Shown here: positions 7,997 to 16,322 of the stretch, one piece after another | How the letters are laid out: the number at the start of each line of letters is the position of its first letter | Position numbering within the stretch: position 1 is the first letter of the stretch | Assembly: GCA_001570385.1 (NCBI GenBank) | Contig: BBYL01000021.1 | Coordinates: forward strand, 124,001 to 188,000 | Length of the DNA stretch: 64,000 bases | Source of the DNA: Microtetraspora glauca | GTDB taxonomy: Bacteria; Actinomycetota; Actinomycetes; Streptosporangiales; Streptosporangiaceae | Direction of reading: 5' to 3' | Made by a program: the position numbers and the translations under genes | Notes under the pieces: model-generated | The model's input: the letters and a program-made list of their open reading frames with translations, nothing else | Databases searched by the model: none | Told to the model about the DNA's origin: nothing

Positions 7997-9730
7997 TCAG
8001 GCGCCCAGACGTCGGATCTTGAGCACGTTGTCCATACGGGTGGCCGGCTGCCCGTCAGCGCCGGTCTGGACACGCTCGTACTCCTCGCTGAGCAGGACCT
8101 CCCACTGACCGTCCGGGAGGTCAAGCGCGTCGAGGACCTCGTCCGACGTGGGGAAGTGCACCTCCGGATGCGGATTGTGCTCCCAGGAGGGGAACCCCGC
8201 GTGCCCGACGACGAGGAGGACCCCGCCGGGCGCGACGGCCGCGGCGGCCGTCCGCAGGATCTCCTCTCGCGGCAACTCCACGGGCGAGTGCAGGAAATGG
8301 GCCGAGACGAGCTCGAAGACGCCGCTGGGGAAGGACTTCCCGAGGTCGTGCCACTGCCAGTCGATGCGATCGGCGACGTCCTCCGCCGCCGCCCACTTCG
8401 CCGCCCGGTCGAGGGCGACGCGGGAGATGTCGACCGCGGTGACGTGCCATCCGCGCCGGGCGAGCCAGATCGCGTCGGCTCCCTCACCGCATCCCAGGTC
8501 CAGGGCCCTGCCCGGCTCCAGGTCGGTGACCTCACGCACCAGGACGGCGTTGGGGTTCCCGCTCCAGATCTGGTCGCTCTGACCGTAGCGGGCGTCCCAG
8601 AACTCCTCGGTCGCGGCGTTGTCCTCTGTCATCGGCGTGTGCTCCCTCGTGTGCTCATGTGCCGTGTGCTCATGTGCCGTGTGCTCATGTGCCGTGCCTT
8701 CGCGTCCCGTGTCTTCGCGTACGGGATGGTGGTGCCGGTCGTGCCGGCGGGCGGCGACGGCCCGGCTGGTCTCCTCGGCGGTCAGGTCGGCGTTGATGGC
8801 CGCGGCGGCGCGCACTCCCGCGGCGGCGGCGCCGATGACCTGCTCGGTCAGGTTGGCCACATTGCCGGCCACCCACACCCCGGGGACTCGCGTCGCTCCG
8901 GACGGGTCCGCGGCGACGTAAGTGCCGACCACATGTCCACCCATCTCCTGCTCGGTCGTCTCCAGGCCCAGGCCGGTGAGGATGTCGGCACGAGCGGTGA
9001 AGCGCGGCCCGACCACGAGAGCCTGGCAGGAGACCACCCGGCCGCCGGTCAGCCGTACGCCGGTGAGCCGGTCGTCCGTCACCTCCAGATCCGTCACCTC
9101 CCCGTCCACCACGGCGATGCCGCGGGCGACGAGTCGCTCATAATCGTCATCGCCGATCCGAGGCGCGGTGTGCGTGAAGAGGGTCACGTCCGTGCTCCAC
9201 TGCCGCCACATCAGCGCCTGGTGGACCGCCAGCGGCCCGGTGGCCAGGACGCCGATCGCCTGGTCGCGCACCTCCCAGCCGTGACAGTACGGGCAGTGCA
9301 GCACCTCGCGCCCCCACCGCTCCGCCACTCCCGGCACCGGGGGCAGCTCGTCGATCAGGCCGGTGGTCACCAGCAGCCGGTCCGCGACGACCGCGGCCCC
9401 GCCGTCGAGTACGACACGGAAGCCTCCGGCGTCCAGGCGCTCGACCGCCACGACGTCGCCGTCCACGATCTCGCCGCCGTACCCGGTCACCTCCGCCCGG
9501 CCGGTGGCGAGCAGGTCCGCGGGTGGCGTGCCCTCGCGGGCGAGGTAGCTGTGGACATGCCCAGCCGGTGCGTTGCGCGGCCGCCCGGCGTCGATCACCA
9601 GCACCGAGCGGCGTGCCCGGGCCAGGGTCAGCGCCCCGCTCAGCCCGGCGGCTCCCCCACCCACGACCACGACCTCGTAACGCCGGTCCTCCCCCTGGGG
9701 GGCAACGATCTCTCTTGTTCGCTCAGTCAT
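7997..9730 (-). CDS. Thioredoxin-reductase-like FAD oxidoreductase fused to a SAM methyltransferase
   Basis: The 577-residue protein has two domains. Residues 18-335 are a pyridine-nucleotide-disulfide oxidoreductase: FAD-binding VVVGGGAAG, redox motif HCPYCHG (C146/C149) and a C-terminal GVWVAGNVANL. Residues about 367-577 are a class I methyltransferase with ALDLGCGEGADAIWLARRG, the SAM-binding motif I. Between them lies a His-rich linker with three exact AHEHT repeats. An ATG at the start of the second domain (8631) suggests two ancestral genes joined. The start at 9730 was chosen because the protein homology begins there. It is divergent from an XRE-cupin regulator. Methylation or reduction of a thiol or metalloid compound is possible; the substrate is unknown. 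Confidence 0.85.
   Translation of the reverse strand: MTERTREIVAPQGEDRRYEVVVVGGGAAGLSGALTLARARRSVLVIDAGRPRNAPAGHVHSYLAREGTPPADLLATGRAEVTGYGGEIVDGDVVAVERLDAGGFRVVLDGGAAVVADRLLVTTGLIDELPPVPGVAERWGREVLHCPYCHGWEVRDQAIGVLATGPLAVHQALMWRQWSTDVTLFTHTAPRIGDDDYERLVARGIAVVDGEVTDLEVTDDRLTGVRLTGGRVVSCQALVVGPRFTARADILTGLGLETTEQEMGGHVVGTYVAADPSGATRVPGVWVAGNVANLTEQVIGAAAAGVRAAAAINADLTAEETSRAVAARRHDRHHHPVREDTGREGTAHEHTAHEHTAHEHTREHTPMTEDNAATEEFWDARYGQSDQIWSGNPNAVLVREVTDLEPGRALDLGCGEGADAIWLARRGWHVTAVDISRVALDRAAKWAAAEDVADRIDWQWHDLGKSFPSGVFELVSAHFLHSPVELPREEILRTAAAAVAPGGVLLVVGHAGFPSWEHNPHPEVHFPTSDEVLDALDLPDGQWEVLLSEEYERVQTGADGQPATRMDNVLKIRRLGA
8651..8695. repeat. Three exact 15-bp tandem repeats in the interdomain linker
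   Basis: The unit GTGCTCATGTGCCGT occurs three times without change and encodes AHEHT on the minus strand, at residues about 346-360 of the fusion protein. Because the unit is a multiple of three, copy-number change would alter linker length without a frameshift. Confidence 0.9.
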
Positions 9731-9774
9731 GCGAAGTACCTCCGTCCACGGGAGATGCTGCGCCCTGCCCCGAC

Positions 9775-9808
9775 GATTTGACAAATCCTCTTGCCAACAC
9801 AGCAAATA
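9775..9808 (+). promoter_or_regulatory. Promoter with overlapping inverted repeat upstream of the XRE-cupin gene
   Basis: GATTTG-A-CAAATC (9775-9787) is a perfect inverted repeat that includes a consensus TTGACA -35 box (9778-9783). A weak -10 (CAAATA, 9803-9808) would place transcription initiation at or beside the ATG at 9814, i.e. a leaderless mRNA. It is the likely autoregulatory site for the divergent pair. Confidence 0.4.
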
Positions 9809-9813
9809 GGAGG

Positions 9814-10404
9814 ATGGCAGACAGTGACCTCGTGACCGTTTTGACCGCTGTGGGCCCGCGCCTGCGAGCGCTGCGCCGCGAACGCGGCGTCACCCTGGCC
9901 GAGCTGAGCGAGACGACCGGGATCTCCCTCAGCACCCTTTCGCGCCTGGAGTCCGGGCAGCGCAAGCCCACCCTGGAGCTGCTGCTGCCCCTGGCCCACG
10001 CCCACCACGTACCGCTGGACGAGCTGGTCGGCGCGCCGCCGACCGGCGACCCCCGCATCCACCCCCGCCCCTTCAGCCGGCACGGCATGACCTTCGTCCC
10101 GCTCACCCGCCATCTGGGCGGGCTGGCCGCCTACAAGCAGGTCGTGCCCGCCGGGCACGGGTGCGGAGGCGAGCTGGAGCAGCGGACGCACGAGGGCTAC
10201 GAGTGGCTCTATGTCCTGTCCGGCCGGCTGCGGCTGCTCCTGGGCGAGCACGACCTCGTCCTCACCGCTGGGGAGGCAGCCGAGTTCGACACCCGCGTAC
10301 CGCACGCGTTCGCCAACCCCGGGCCGGAGCCGGTCGAGTTCATCAGCCTGTTCGGGCCGCAGGGCGAGCGGATGCACGTGCGTGCCCGCCCCACCGGCAA
10401 GTGA
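9814..10404 (+). CDS. XRE family regulator with C-terminal cupin domain
   Basis: The 196-residue protein carries an HTH_3 domain at residues 8-65 (LRALRRERGVTLAELSETTGI...LSRLESGQRKPT) and a cupin_2 beta barrel at about 100-190 (EGYEWLYVLSGRLRLLLGE, HAFANPGPEPVEFISLF). Such proteins sense a small molecule through the cupin and repress neighbouring genes, here most likely the divergent oxidoreductase-methyltransferase. AGGAGG touches the ATG directly, too close for a normal Shine-Dalgarno; a leaderless transcript is possible. Confidence 0.85.
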   Translation: MADSDLVTVLTAVGPRLRALRRERGVTLAELSETTGISLSTLSRLESGQRKPTLELLLPLAHAHHVPLDELVGAPPTGDPRIHPRPFSRHGMTFVPLTRHLGGLAAYKQVVPAGHGCGGELEQRTHEGYEWLYVLSGRLRLLLGEHDLVLTAGEAAEFDTRVPHAFANPGPEPVEFISLFGPQGERMHVRARPTGK

Positions 10405-10426
10405 CCCGCGCACCCTCCGCGGGAAA

Positions 10427-11956
10427 CTACTCGACGTCGGAGCGGACGCTTCCTCTCGTGGCGAGGTACTCCTCCCTGACGCTGGAGCGCGACAGCTTCC
10501 CGGTCGGGGTGCGCGGCAGTTCGGCCCGGAACTCGATCACCCTGGGGTGCTTGAACCTGGCGATCCTGGGCTCGCAGTGCTTGAGCAGCTCCTCGGCGGT
10601 GACTCCGGCGTCCTCGACCACCTGGACCAGGGCCACCGCGACGTGGCCCCACTCCTCATCCGGAACGCCGATCACGGCGACGTCGGCCACGGCGGGGTGC
10701 TCCAGCAGGGCGGCCTCGATCTCGGCCGGATAGACGTTGACCCCGCCGGAGACGATCAGGTCGGTACGGCGGTCGCAGAGGAACAGGAAGCCGTCCTCGT
10801 CCAGATAGCCGATGTCGCCGGGGGTGTACCACTCGTCACGCATGCTGGCGGCGGTCTTGGCCGGGTCCTTGCGGTACACGAAGCCGCCGAGCGAGGACGT
10901 GACGTAGATCAGACCGGGTTCGCCCGGCGGCAGCTCCGCGCCGTTCTCGTCGAGGATCCGCGCCCGGAAGCCGGGGGCGGGACGGCCGACGGTTCCGGGG
11001 CGGGCCAGCCAGTCGTGCGGTTTCACCGCGAAGGCGACCGTCGACTCGGTGGAACCGTAGTACTCGTAGAGCACCGGCCCCCACCAGTCCATGATCGCCT
11101 GCTTGACGGCCACCGGGCAGGCGGCACCGGTGTGGATGACCTGCCGGAGCGAGGACAGGTCGTACCGCTCCCGCACCTCGGCCGGAAGCCGGAGCATCCG
11201 GTGGAACATCGTCGGCACCATCATCGCGTTGGTCACCCGGTACCTGTCGACCAGCGCCAGGATCTCGGCCGGGTCGAAGCGCGGCGCGATCACCACCGTA
11301 TGACCCAGGTGCAGCGCGAACTGCGTGTGCGCGCACGGGGCGGAGTGGTACATCGGCGACGTCACCAGGTGGACGGCGGGCCCCGGCCGCAGGTCGCACA
11401 CCTCGCCGAGGAACCAGACGGAGACAGGGACGAGATCCTCCGGCCGAGCACCGGACAGCGGTCGCTGCACACCTTTGGGAAAGCCCGTGGTGCCGGAGGT
11501 GTACCACATGACGCTCCCGGCGGTGCGGTCGCCGGGCGGCGAAGAGGGCTGCCCTGCGGCGAGCTCCGCCAGGCCGACGTGGACCTCGGCCGCGCCGGCC
11601 GCCTGCCGTACGGTCCGCTCATGGGCCGGGGCGGTGATCACGATCGCGGCGTCGCAGTCGTCGAGGATGTAGCCGATCTCGCTCGCGGTGAGGTGCCAGT
11701 TGATCGGGACGTGGTAAAGGCCGATCTGCCCGGTCGCCATCAGGATCACGACCGCGTCCAGGCCGTTGGGCACCACACCGGCGACCACGTCGCCCCGGGC
11801 CAGCCCGCGGGCCCGCAGGCCGTGCGAGACCCGGTTGACCATGGCGTGCAGGTCGCCGTAGCTCGTCACCGCACCGTCCGCGTCGATCACCGCGGGCCGG
11901 TCCGGGTCGGCCTCGGCGATCCGGTAGAAACCGGCGAGTTCGCTGTGGTCGGGCAT
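10427..11956 (-). CDS. Acyl-CoA synthetase (AMP-forming, FadD-like)
   Basis: The 509-residue ANL-superfamily enzyme activates a carboxylic acid to its CoA thioester through an acyl-adenylate. The P-loop motif WYTSGTTGFPKG is near residue 155, the adenylate motif YEYYGSTEST near 300, the hinge GDIGYLDEDGFLFLCDR near 390 and the C-terminal catalytic lysine in PRTPTGKLSR near 490. It is the last gene of a three-gene operon behind two acyl-CoA dehydrogenases (1-bp gap), so it probably feeds them. A steroid or branched-chain side-chain acid is a plausible substrate, from the paired FadE subunits. Confidence 0.88.
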   Translation of the reverse strand: MPDHSELAGFYRIAEADPDRPAVIDADGAVTSYGDLHAMVNRVSHGLRARGLARGDVVAGVVPNGLDAVVILMATGQIGLYHVPINWHLTASEIGYILDDCDAAIVITAPAHERTVRQAAGAAEVHVGLAELAAGQPSSPPGDRTAGSVMWYTSGTTGFPKGVQRPLSGARPEDLVPVSVWFLGEVCDLRPGPAVHLVTSPMYHSAPCAHTQFALHLGHTVVIAPRFDPAEILALVDRYRVTNAMMVPTMFHRMLRLPAEVRERYDLSSLRQVIHTGAACPVAVKQAIMDWWGPVLYEYYGSTESTVAFAVKPHDWLARPGTVGRPAPGFRARILDENGAELPPGEPGLIYVTSSLGGFVYRKDPAKTAASMRDEWYTPGDIGYLDEDGFLFLCDRRTDLIVSGGVNVYPAEIEAALLEHPAVADVAVIGVPDEEWGHVAVALVQVVEDAGVTAEELLKHCEPRIARFKHPRVIEFRAELPRTPTGKLSRSSVREEYLATRGSVRSDVE

Positions 11957-11957
11957 G

Positions 11958-12938
11958 TCAGAGCTCCAGCAGGTCCGCGAGCCTGGTCCGGTGGACGCGG
12001 GTCGGCCCGAGCAGCACTTCGTCGCACTTCGCCCGCTTGTAGTACAGATGCGCGTCGTGCTCCCAGGTGAAACCGATACCGCCGTGCAGCAGCAGGCTGT
12101 CGCGGGCCGTCTCGAAGCAGGCCCGCCCGACGTACGCCTGGGCCAGCGCGGCCGCCGCGGGCAGTTCCCCGGCCGACTCGTCGGCGGCCCAGGCGGCGAA
12201 CCGGACGATCGACTCGGCCTGCTCCAGCCGGCAGTGCATGTCGGCGAGCTTGTGTTTGACGCCCTGGTACGAGCCGATCGGCCGGCCGAAGGTCACGCGG
12301 ATCTTGCTGTAGGCGACGATGGCGTCCAGTGTCGCGCGCAGCACGCCGAGCTGTTCGGCGGCCAGGGCCACCGCGAACAGATCGCGGGCGCGGGCGACCG
12401 CGGCCTCGGAGGCGCCGACCACCTCGCCGCCGTCCAGCGCGGCCCGCGCCTGCCTGCGGGTCGGATCCAGCGTGGTCAACGGAGTACGGTCGCCGCCGCG
12501 CACGGCCCTGACCTCGCCGCCGTCGATCACCAGGATGACGTCGGCCTCGGCCCCGTTGAGCACCCGATCCGCGTCCAGCGCGACCGTGGCGATCGTGGTC
12601 CCGGCCGTGACGCCGGGCAGCAGCTCCTTGTCCCCCAGCTCGGTGAGGAGGATCGCGGCGAAGGTCGTGGCCAGGAACGGGCCGGGGAGCAGCGCGGCGC
12701 CGGTCTCCTCCAGGACGACGGCCAGTTCGGCGTGGCCCGCCCCCGCGCCACCCCGGTCCTCCGGGACGACCAGCCCCGCCAGTCCGAGCTCGCCGGTGAG
12801 CCTGCGATACACCTCCGGGTCGTAGCCTTGCTCGGAGTCCATATCCCGGCGGACCTTGGCGAGCGGCGAGGCCGTACCGAGGAAGGAGCGGACGGCGGCG
12901 CGCAGCTCCTGCTGCTCGGCGGTGAGAACGAGGTTCAT
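11958..12938 (-). CDS. Acyl-CoA dehydrogenase family protein (short subunit)
   Basis: A 326-residue acyl-CoA dehydrogenase of the shorter, divergent type. The N-terminal helical domain is present (RSFLGTASPLAKVRRDMD), the middle beta domain is reduced, and the C-terminal four-helix domain holds GSYQGVKHKLADMHCRLEQA and LLLHGGIGFTWEHD. It overlaps the longer dehydrogenase gene by 4 bp (12935-12938). Such long/short pairs (ChsE1-ChsE2, FadE26-FadE27) form alpha2beta2 heterotetramers in actinobacterial sterol and bile-acid side-chain degradation. The heteromeric assembly here is inferred from gene order and size. Confidence 0.85.
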   Translation of the reverse strand: MNLVLTAEQQELRAAVRSFLGTASPLAKVRRDMDSEQGYDPEVYRRLTGELGLAGLVVPEDRGGAGAGHAELAVVLEETGAALLPGPFLATTFAAILLTELGDKELLPGVTAGTTIATVALDADRVLNGAEADVILVIDGGEVRAVRGGDRTPLTTLDPTRRQARAALDGGEVVGASEAAVARARDLFAVALAAEQLGVLRATLDAIVAYSKIRVTFGRPIGSYQGVKHKLADMHCRLEQAESIVRFAAWAADESAGELPAAAALAQAYVGRACFETARDSLLLHGGIGFTWEHDAHLYYKRAKCDEVLLGPTRVHRTRLADLLEL

Positions 12939-14122
12939 GACTGGGTCCCCACCTTCAGGTCCTTGAACGGCACGGTTTTGTCCAGGCGGGGCTCGGGCGG
13001 CAGGCCGAGCACGCGGTCACCGATGATGTTGCGCATGATCTCGTTGGTACCGCCGCCGAGGGACATGGCGGGAGCCAGCGCGATCGCCCCGGCGAGCCCG
13101 CCGCCACCGCTGTCGTCGTCGTAGGCGACCGCCTCCGGGCCGACCAGTGAGACCGCGAGGTCGGCGCTGAAGTTGGTGAGCTCCGCGAGCAGCAGCTTGG
13201 CCGCGCTCCCCCGGGCTCCAGGGAAGATCCCCGCCTTGGTCTCCTGTGCCAGCCGCTGGTTGAACAGGGCCAGCGCGCGGGAGCGGATGTGGAGCTCGAC
13301 GAGCTGGTCGCGCACCAGTGGGTCGGAGGTGTCGACGGCCTTCCGCAACGCGGCGAACGTGGCGGGGTTGTCCTTCTGCCCGCTCATGCCGACCTCGGCG
13401 GAGATGGACAGCCGCTCGTGCAGCAGGGTCGTGACCGCGCACTTCCAGCCACCGTTGACCTCCCCGACCAGGCTCTCGGCGGGGATCTGGACGTCGTCGA
13501 AGAAGATCTCGTTGAAGCGGGCGTGGCCGGTCATGTCCGTGAGCGGGCGGATCGTGACGCCGGGGGCGCGCATGTCCACGATGAACATCGTCAGGCCCTG
13601 GTGCTTGGGCACGTCCACGTCGGTGCGGGTCAGCAGCAGGCCGAAATCGGCATGCTGCGCGACCGACGTCCACACCTTCTGCCCGTTGACGATCCAGCCG
13701 CCGTCGGCGGGTACGGCCCGGGTCTGCAGCGCGGCGACGTCGCTGCCCGCACCGGGTTCGGAGAACAACTGGCACCAGATCTCCTCGCCCCGCAGCAGTG
13801 GGCGGATGTATCTGGCCCGCTGGGCGTCGGTTCCCAGGTCCACCAGGGTGGGCCCGCACATGCCCAGGCCGATCGAGAAGACGTAGGTCGGCAGCGTGAA
13901 GTCCCTGGCCTCCGCGGCGAAGGCGCGCTCCTCCGCCTGGGTGAGCCCTTGGCCGCCCCACTGCTTCGGCCAGGTGATGCCGGAGTAGCCCGCGTCGTGC
14001 AGCGCCGCCATGAAGGCCCGCGCGGCGGCCAGGCCGTCCGTGCCGGGGTCGGCCTCGGCCCGCGCTCCCGCGTTCTCCTCCAGCCAGGTTCTGGCTCGCC
14101 GCCGGTACTCCACTTGCTCCAT
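12935..14122 (-). CDS. Acyl-CoA dehydrogenase family protein (long subunit)
   Basis: The 395-residue flavoprotein starts MEQVEYRRRARTWLEENA; an upstream extension to 14443 is open but has no homology. It has the LFSEPGAGSDVAALQTRA flavin-binding strand near residue 120, NGQKVWTS, and a C-terminal GGTNEIMRNIIGDRVLGLP. It introduces a 2,3 double bond in an acyl-CoA, using FAD and electron transfer flavoprotein. As first gene of the fadE-fadE-fadD operon it sits behind a GTTC-N6-GAAC inverted repeat. Confidence 0.87.
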   Translation of the reverse strand: MEQVEYRRRARTWLEENAGARAEADPGTDGLAAARAFMAALHDAGYSGITWPKQWGGQGLTQAEERAFAAEARDFTLPTYVFSIGLGMCGPTLVDLGTDAQRARYIRPLLRGEEIWCQLFSEPGAGSDVAALQTRAVPADGGWIVNGQKVWTSVAQHADFGLLLTRTDVDVPKHQGLTMFIVDMRAPGVTIRPLTDMTGHARFNEIFFDDVQIPAESLVGEVNGGWKCAVTTLLHERLSISAEVGMSGQKDNPATFAALRKAVDTSDPLVRDQLVELHIRSRALALFNQRLAQETKAGIFPGARGSAAKLLLAELTNFSADLAVSLVGPEAVAYDDDSGGGGLAGAIALAPAMSLGGGTNEIMRNIIGDRVLGLPPEPRLDKTVPFKDLKVGTQS

Positions 14123-14174
14123 ACGTGCGTCCCTTTCGCTGCGTTTCACCCACTTAAACACGCAGCAGATCATT

Positions 14175-14188
14175 GTTCTAGAAGGAAC
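14175..14188. promoter_or_regulatory. Candidate operator for the FadE-FadE-FadD operon
   Basis: GTTC-TAGAAG-GAAC is an inverted repeat about 53 bp upstream of the first dehydrogenase start, in a locally AT-rich stretch. The shape resembles TetR-type (KstR-like) operators, but no regulator gene adjoins it. Confidence 0.35.
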
Positions 14189-14296
14189 GTCACATGCTTT
14201 GGCGATGAATCGTCGGCGAGAGAGGGGCAGGGGAACGGGCGGGCGAGTTCCGTCCCTTGAGACCATGGAGGAGCGAGCACGAGTCAGAGGAGCCCT

Positions 14297-14986
14297 GTGA
14301 TTCCCTTCGCCCAGTGGCGTACGACAGCGAGCGATCCCGTCTTCAGCGAATGGCTGCGCTCGTCCAGCGAGCCCGACTGGACCGCCGTGGTGACGCACCC
14401 CTTCGCCGCCGCCATCATTCGCGGCGAGGCCGACATGCGCCACTATCTGGTGCAGGACTTCCAGTTCGTCGACGCCTTCACCGCGCTACTCGGCGCCGCC
14501 GTGGCCTGCGCCGACTCGTTCGAGGCACGGGTACCCATCGGCCGCTTCCTCGGCCTTACCGTGACCGACACCGAGCGCGGCTACTTCCACCGCGCCCTGG
14601 CGGCGCTGGGTGCGGACCTGGTCCCGGAGACGCTGGAACCCGTGACGGTCGACTTCCGCGCCCTCATGGACGAGGCGCGCGCCGGCCGGCGGTACGCACT
14701 GATCATCGCGGTGCTGTGTGTGGCCGAGTGGACGTATCTCGGCTGGGCGAGCCGCGCACGCGATCCACTCCCGGAGAACTTCGTCCACCGCGAGTGGATC
14801 GGCCTGCACGACGGCCCCGGCTTCCGCGCCTGGGTGGACTTCCTCCGCGGTGAGCTGGACCGCCTCGGACCCGATCTCCCCGACGCGGAGCAGTCACGGG
14901 TACTCGACGTCTTCCAGCGCGCGACCCACCTGGAACGGCGCTTCTTCGACATGGCCGCCGAAGCGTCGGCCCTTCCCCGCGAATAG
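14297..14986 (+). CDS. TenA family protein (thiaminase II / aminopyrimidine aminohydrolase-like)
   Basis: The 229-residue all-helical protein fits the TenA/THI-4 family: THPFAAAIIRGEADMRHYLVQDFQFVDAF near the N-terminus, VLCVAEWTYLGWA in the middle and HREWIGLH plus HLERRFFDMA at the end. TenA enzymes salvage thiamin pyrimidine by hydrolysing aminopyrimidines. Whether C137 of VLCVAEW is the catalytic cysteine or this is the TenA_E type using glutamate cannot be settled by eye. GTG start after AGGAG. No TPP riboswitch and no thiamin genes are adjacent, so its role is uncertain. Divergent from the fadE operon. Confidence 0.75.
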   Translation: MIPFAQWRTTASDPVFSEWLRSSSEPDWTAVVTHPFAAAIIRGEADMRHYLVQDFQFVDAFTALLGAAVACADSFEARVPIGRFLGLTVTDTERGYFHRALAALGADLVPETLEPVTVDFRALMDEARAGRRYALIIAVLCVAEWTYLGWASRARDPLPENFVHREWIGLHDGPGFRAWVDFLRGELDRLGPDLPDAEQSRVLDVFQRATHLERRFFDMAAEASALPRE

Positions 14987-15080
14987 CGACTCACGGAACG
15001 CGCCCGCCCGTCCCATTCGTGATCACCTCCCGCTCGTGGACGGACGGGAAACACGACGGGGACGGCCGAGATCCCCCTGA

Positions 15081-15476
15081 TCAGGACGCGAGCGACGGAG
15101 CTATCGGGGCGGTGGGCGCTTCCGGAGCGATCGGGGCTTCCGGGGCGATCGGGGCGACTGGCGCATCCGGGGCGACGGGGGCGGTGGGCGCCTCCGGCAG
15201 ATGGGCGGGAGTGGGAAGCAGCGACTCGCACGCCTTCACCGCCGCCCCATACGTGTCGGAGAAGACGTCGACGCGCTCCCCCTCGATGTCGAGGTTGATC
15301 AGCCCGTCGGTCGAAACCGCGACCTCGGGGAAGTCGGGCAGCCCGTGCGAACGCATGCAGGCGGTGAACGCCTCGCCGTCCCCTGCGGACGCCAGGGCCG
15401 GGGCGGCCGGCCCCGCCACGCCCGCGGCCAGGACCGCGGCGGCGAGAACCGTTCTCCTGATCATCGAGCCGTACAT
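15081..15476 (-). CDS. Small secreted protein with Ala-Pro repeat tail
   Basis: The 131-residue protein begins with a signal peptide (MIRRTVLAAAVLAAGVAG...ALA, cleavage likely near residue 30). The short mature domain contains AFTACMRSHGLPDFPE, a motif common in actinobacterial exported proteins encoded beside two-component systems. The last ~40 residues are APVAP/APEAP repeats, probably an extended wall-spanning or surface segment. The ATG at 15476 is chosen because GGAGG lies 7 bases upstream. It is divergent from the two-component system at 15669, with an array of eight 10-bp repeats between them. Function unknown; a role as sensor accessory or target is inferred. Confidence 0.7.
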   Translation of the reverse strand: MYGSMIRRTVLAAAVLAAGVAGPAAPALASAGDGEAFTACMRSHGLPDFPEVAVSTDGLINLDIEGERVDVFSDTYGAAVKACESLLPTPAHLPEAPTAPVAPDAPVAPIAPEAPIAPEAPTAPIAPSLAS

Positions 15477-15500
15477 TAGGGTTCCTCCGTTTCCATCGAT

Positions 15501-15580
15501 GTCTGCCGACGTCTGTCGGCATCTGTCGTCATCTGTCGTCATCTGTCGTCATCTGTCGTCATCTGTCGGCGTCTGCCGAT
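15501..15580. repeat. Eight consecutive 10-bp repeats (helically phased)
   Basis: Eight units of exactly 10 bp fit the pattern RTCTGYCGNC/T; the four central copies are identical (ATCTGTCGTC) and the outer ones (GTCTGCCGAC, GTCTGTCGGC, ATCTGTCGGC, GTCTGCCGAT) differ slightly. The array fills the space between the secreted protein (start 15476) and the response regulator (start 15669). Ten-bp spacing puts every unit on the same face of the DNA helix, as expected for cooperative binding of OmpR-type regulators. Confidence 0.85.
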
Positions 15581-15668
15581 GGAGCCAGAGAAGCCGAAGG
15601 CCGGTTACGGGGCGGGAACGGCGACGGTTACCCCGCTGTAACCGGCACCGGCGCATCCTGGGGGGATC

Positions 15669-16322
15669 ATGAGGGTGCTGATGGTCGAAGACCACGAGGA
15701 ACTCGCCCAGACCGTGGCCGCGGGGCTGCGCCGCGAGGGCATGGCCGTCGACGTGGTGCTCGACGGCCACGCCGCGCTCGACCGCACCTCGGCCAACCAC
15801 TACGACGTCGTCGTCCTCGACCGGGACCTGCCGGGACTGCACGGCGACGAGGTGTGCAGGTCGCTGATCGGTTCGGGCCATCCGGCGCGGGTGCTGATGC
15901 TCACCGCCGCCGGCACGATCGAGGACAGGGTGACCGGTTTGGGCGTCGGCGCGGACGACTACCTTCCCAAGCCGTTCGCCTTCGCCGAGTTGGTCGCCCG
16001 GATCCGGGCCCTGGCCAGGCGGTCGCGCCCGGCTCTTCCGCCGGTGCTGGTCCACGGCGATCTGCGTCTCGACCCGGCCACCCGGATCGCGACCCGCGAC
16101 GGGCAGCGGCTGCCGCTGAGCCCCAAGGAGTTCGCCGTGCTGGAGCTGCTGCTGGCCGCCGGGGGTGCCGTCGTCTCCGCCGAACAGCTCCTGGAGCGGG
16201 CGTGGGACGAGTTCGCCGACCCGTTCACGCAGACCGTCAAGGTGACGATCAGCCGGTTGCGCCGCAAGCTCGGCGACCCCCCGCTGATCGAGACGGTCCC
16301 ACAGGCCGGATACCGAATATGA
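15669..16322 (+). CDS. OmpR family response regulator
   Basis: The 217-residue protein has a receiver domain (acidic pocket VEDHEE, phospho-acceptor aspartate in VVVLDRDLPG near residue 52, lysine in DYLPKPFAF near 102) and a C-terminal winged helix (LSPKEFAVLELLL...VKVTISRLRRKLGD...VPQAGYRI). Its stop overlaps the ATG of the kinase gene (ATGA at 16319-16322). It presumably binds promoters after phosphorylation; the 10-bp repeat array just upstream is the obvious candidate site. Confidence 0.92.
   Translation: MRVLMVEDHEELAQTVAAGLRREGMAVDVVLDGHAALDRTSANHYDVVVLDRDLPGLHGDEVCRSLIGSGHPARVLMLTAAGTIEDRVTGLGVGADDYLPKPFAFAELVARIRALARRSRPALPPVLVHGDLRLDPATRIATRDGQRLPLSPKEFAVLELLLAAGGAVVSAEQLLERAWDEFADPFTQTVKVTISRLRRKLGDPPLIETVPQAGYRI

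Noticed and set aside
14123..14296. TPP riboswitch upstream of the TenA gene
   Set aside because: The conserved CUGAGA and ACCUGA elements were not found in this space.
15501..15580. Repeat array considered as a CRISPR
   Set aside because: Units are 10 bp without spacers, so it is a direct-repeat operator-like array.
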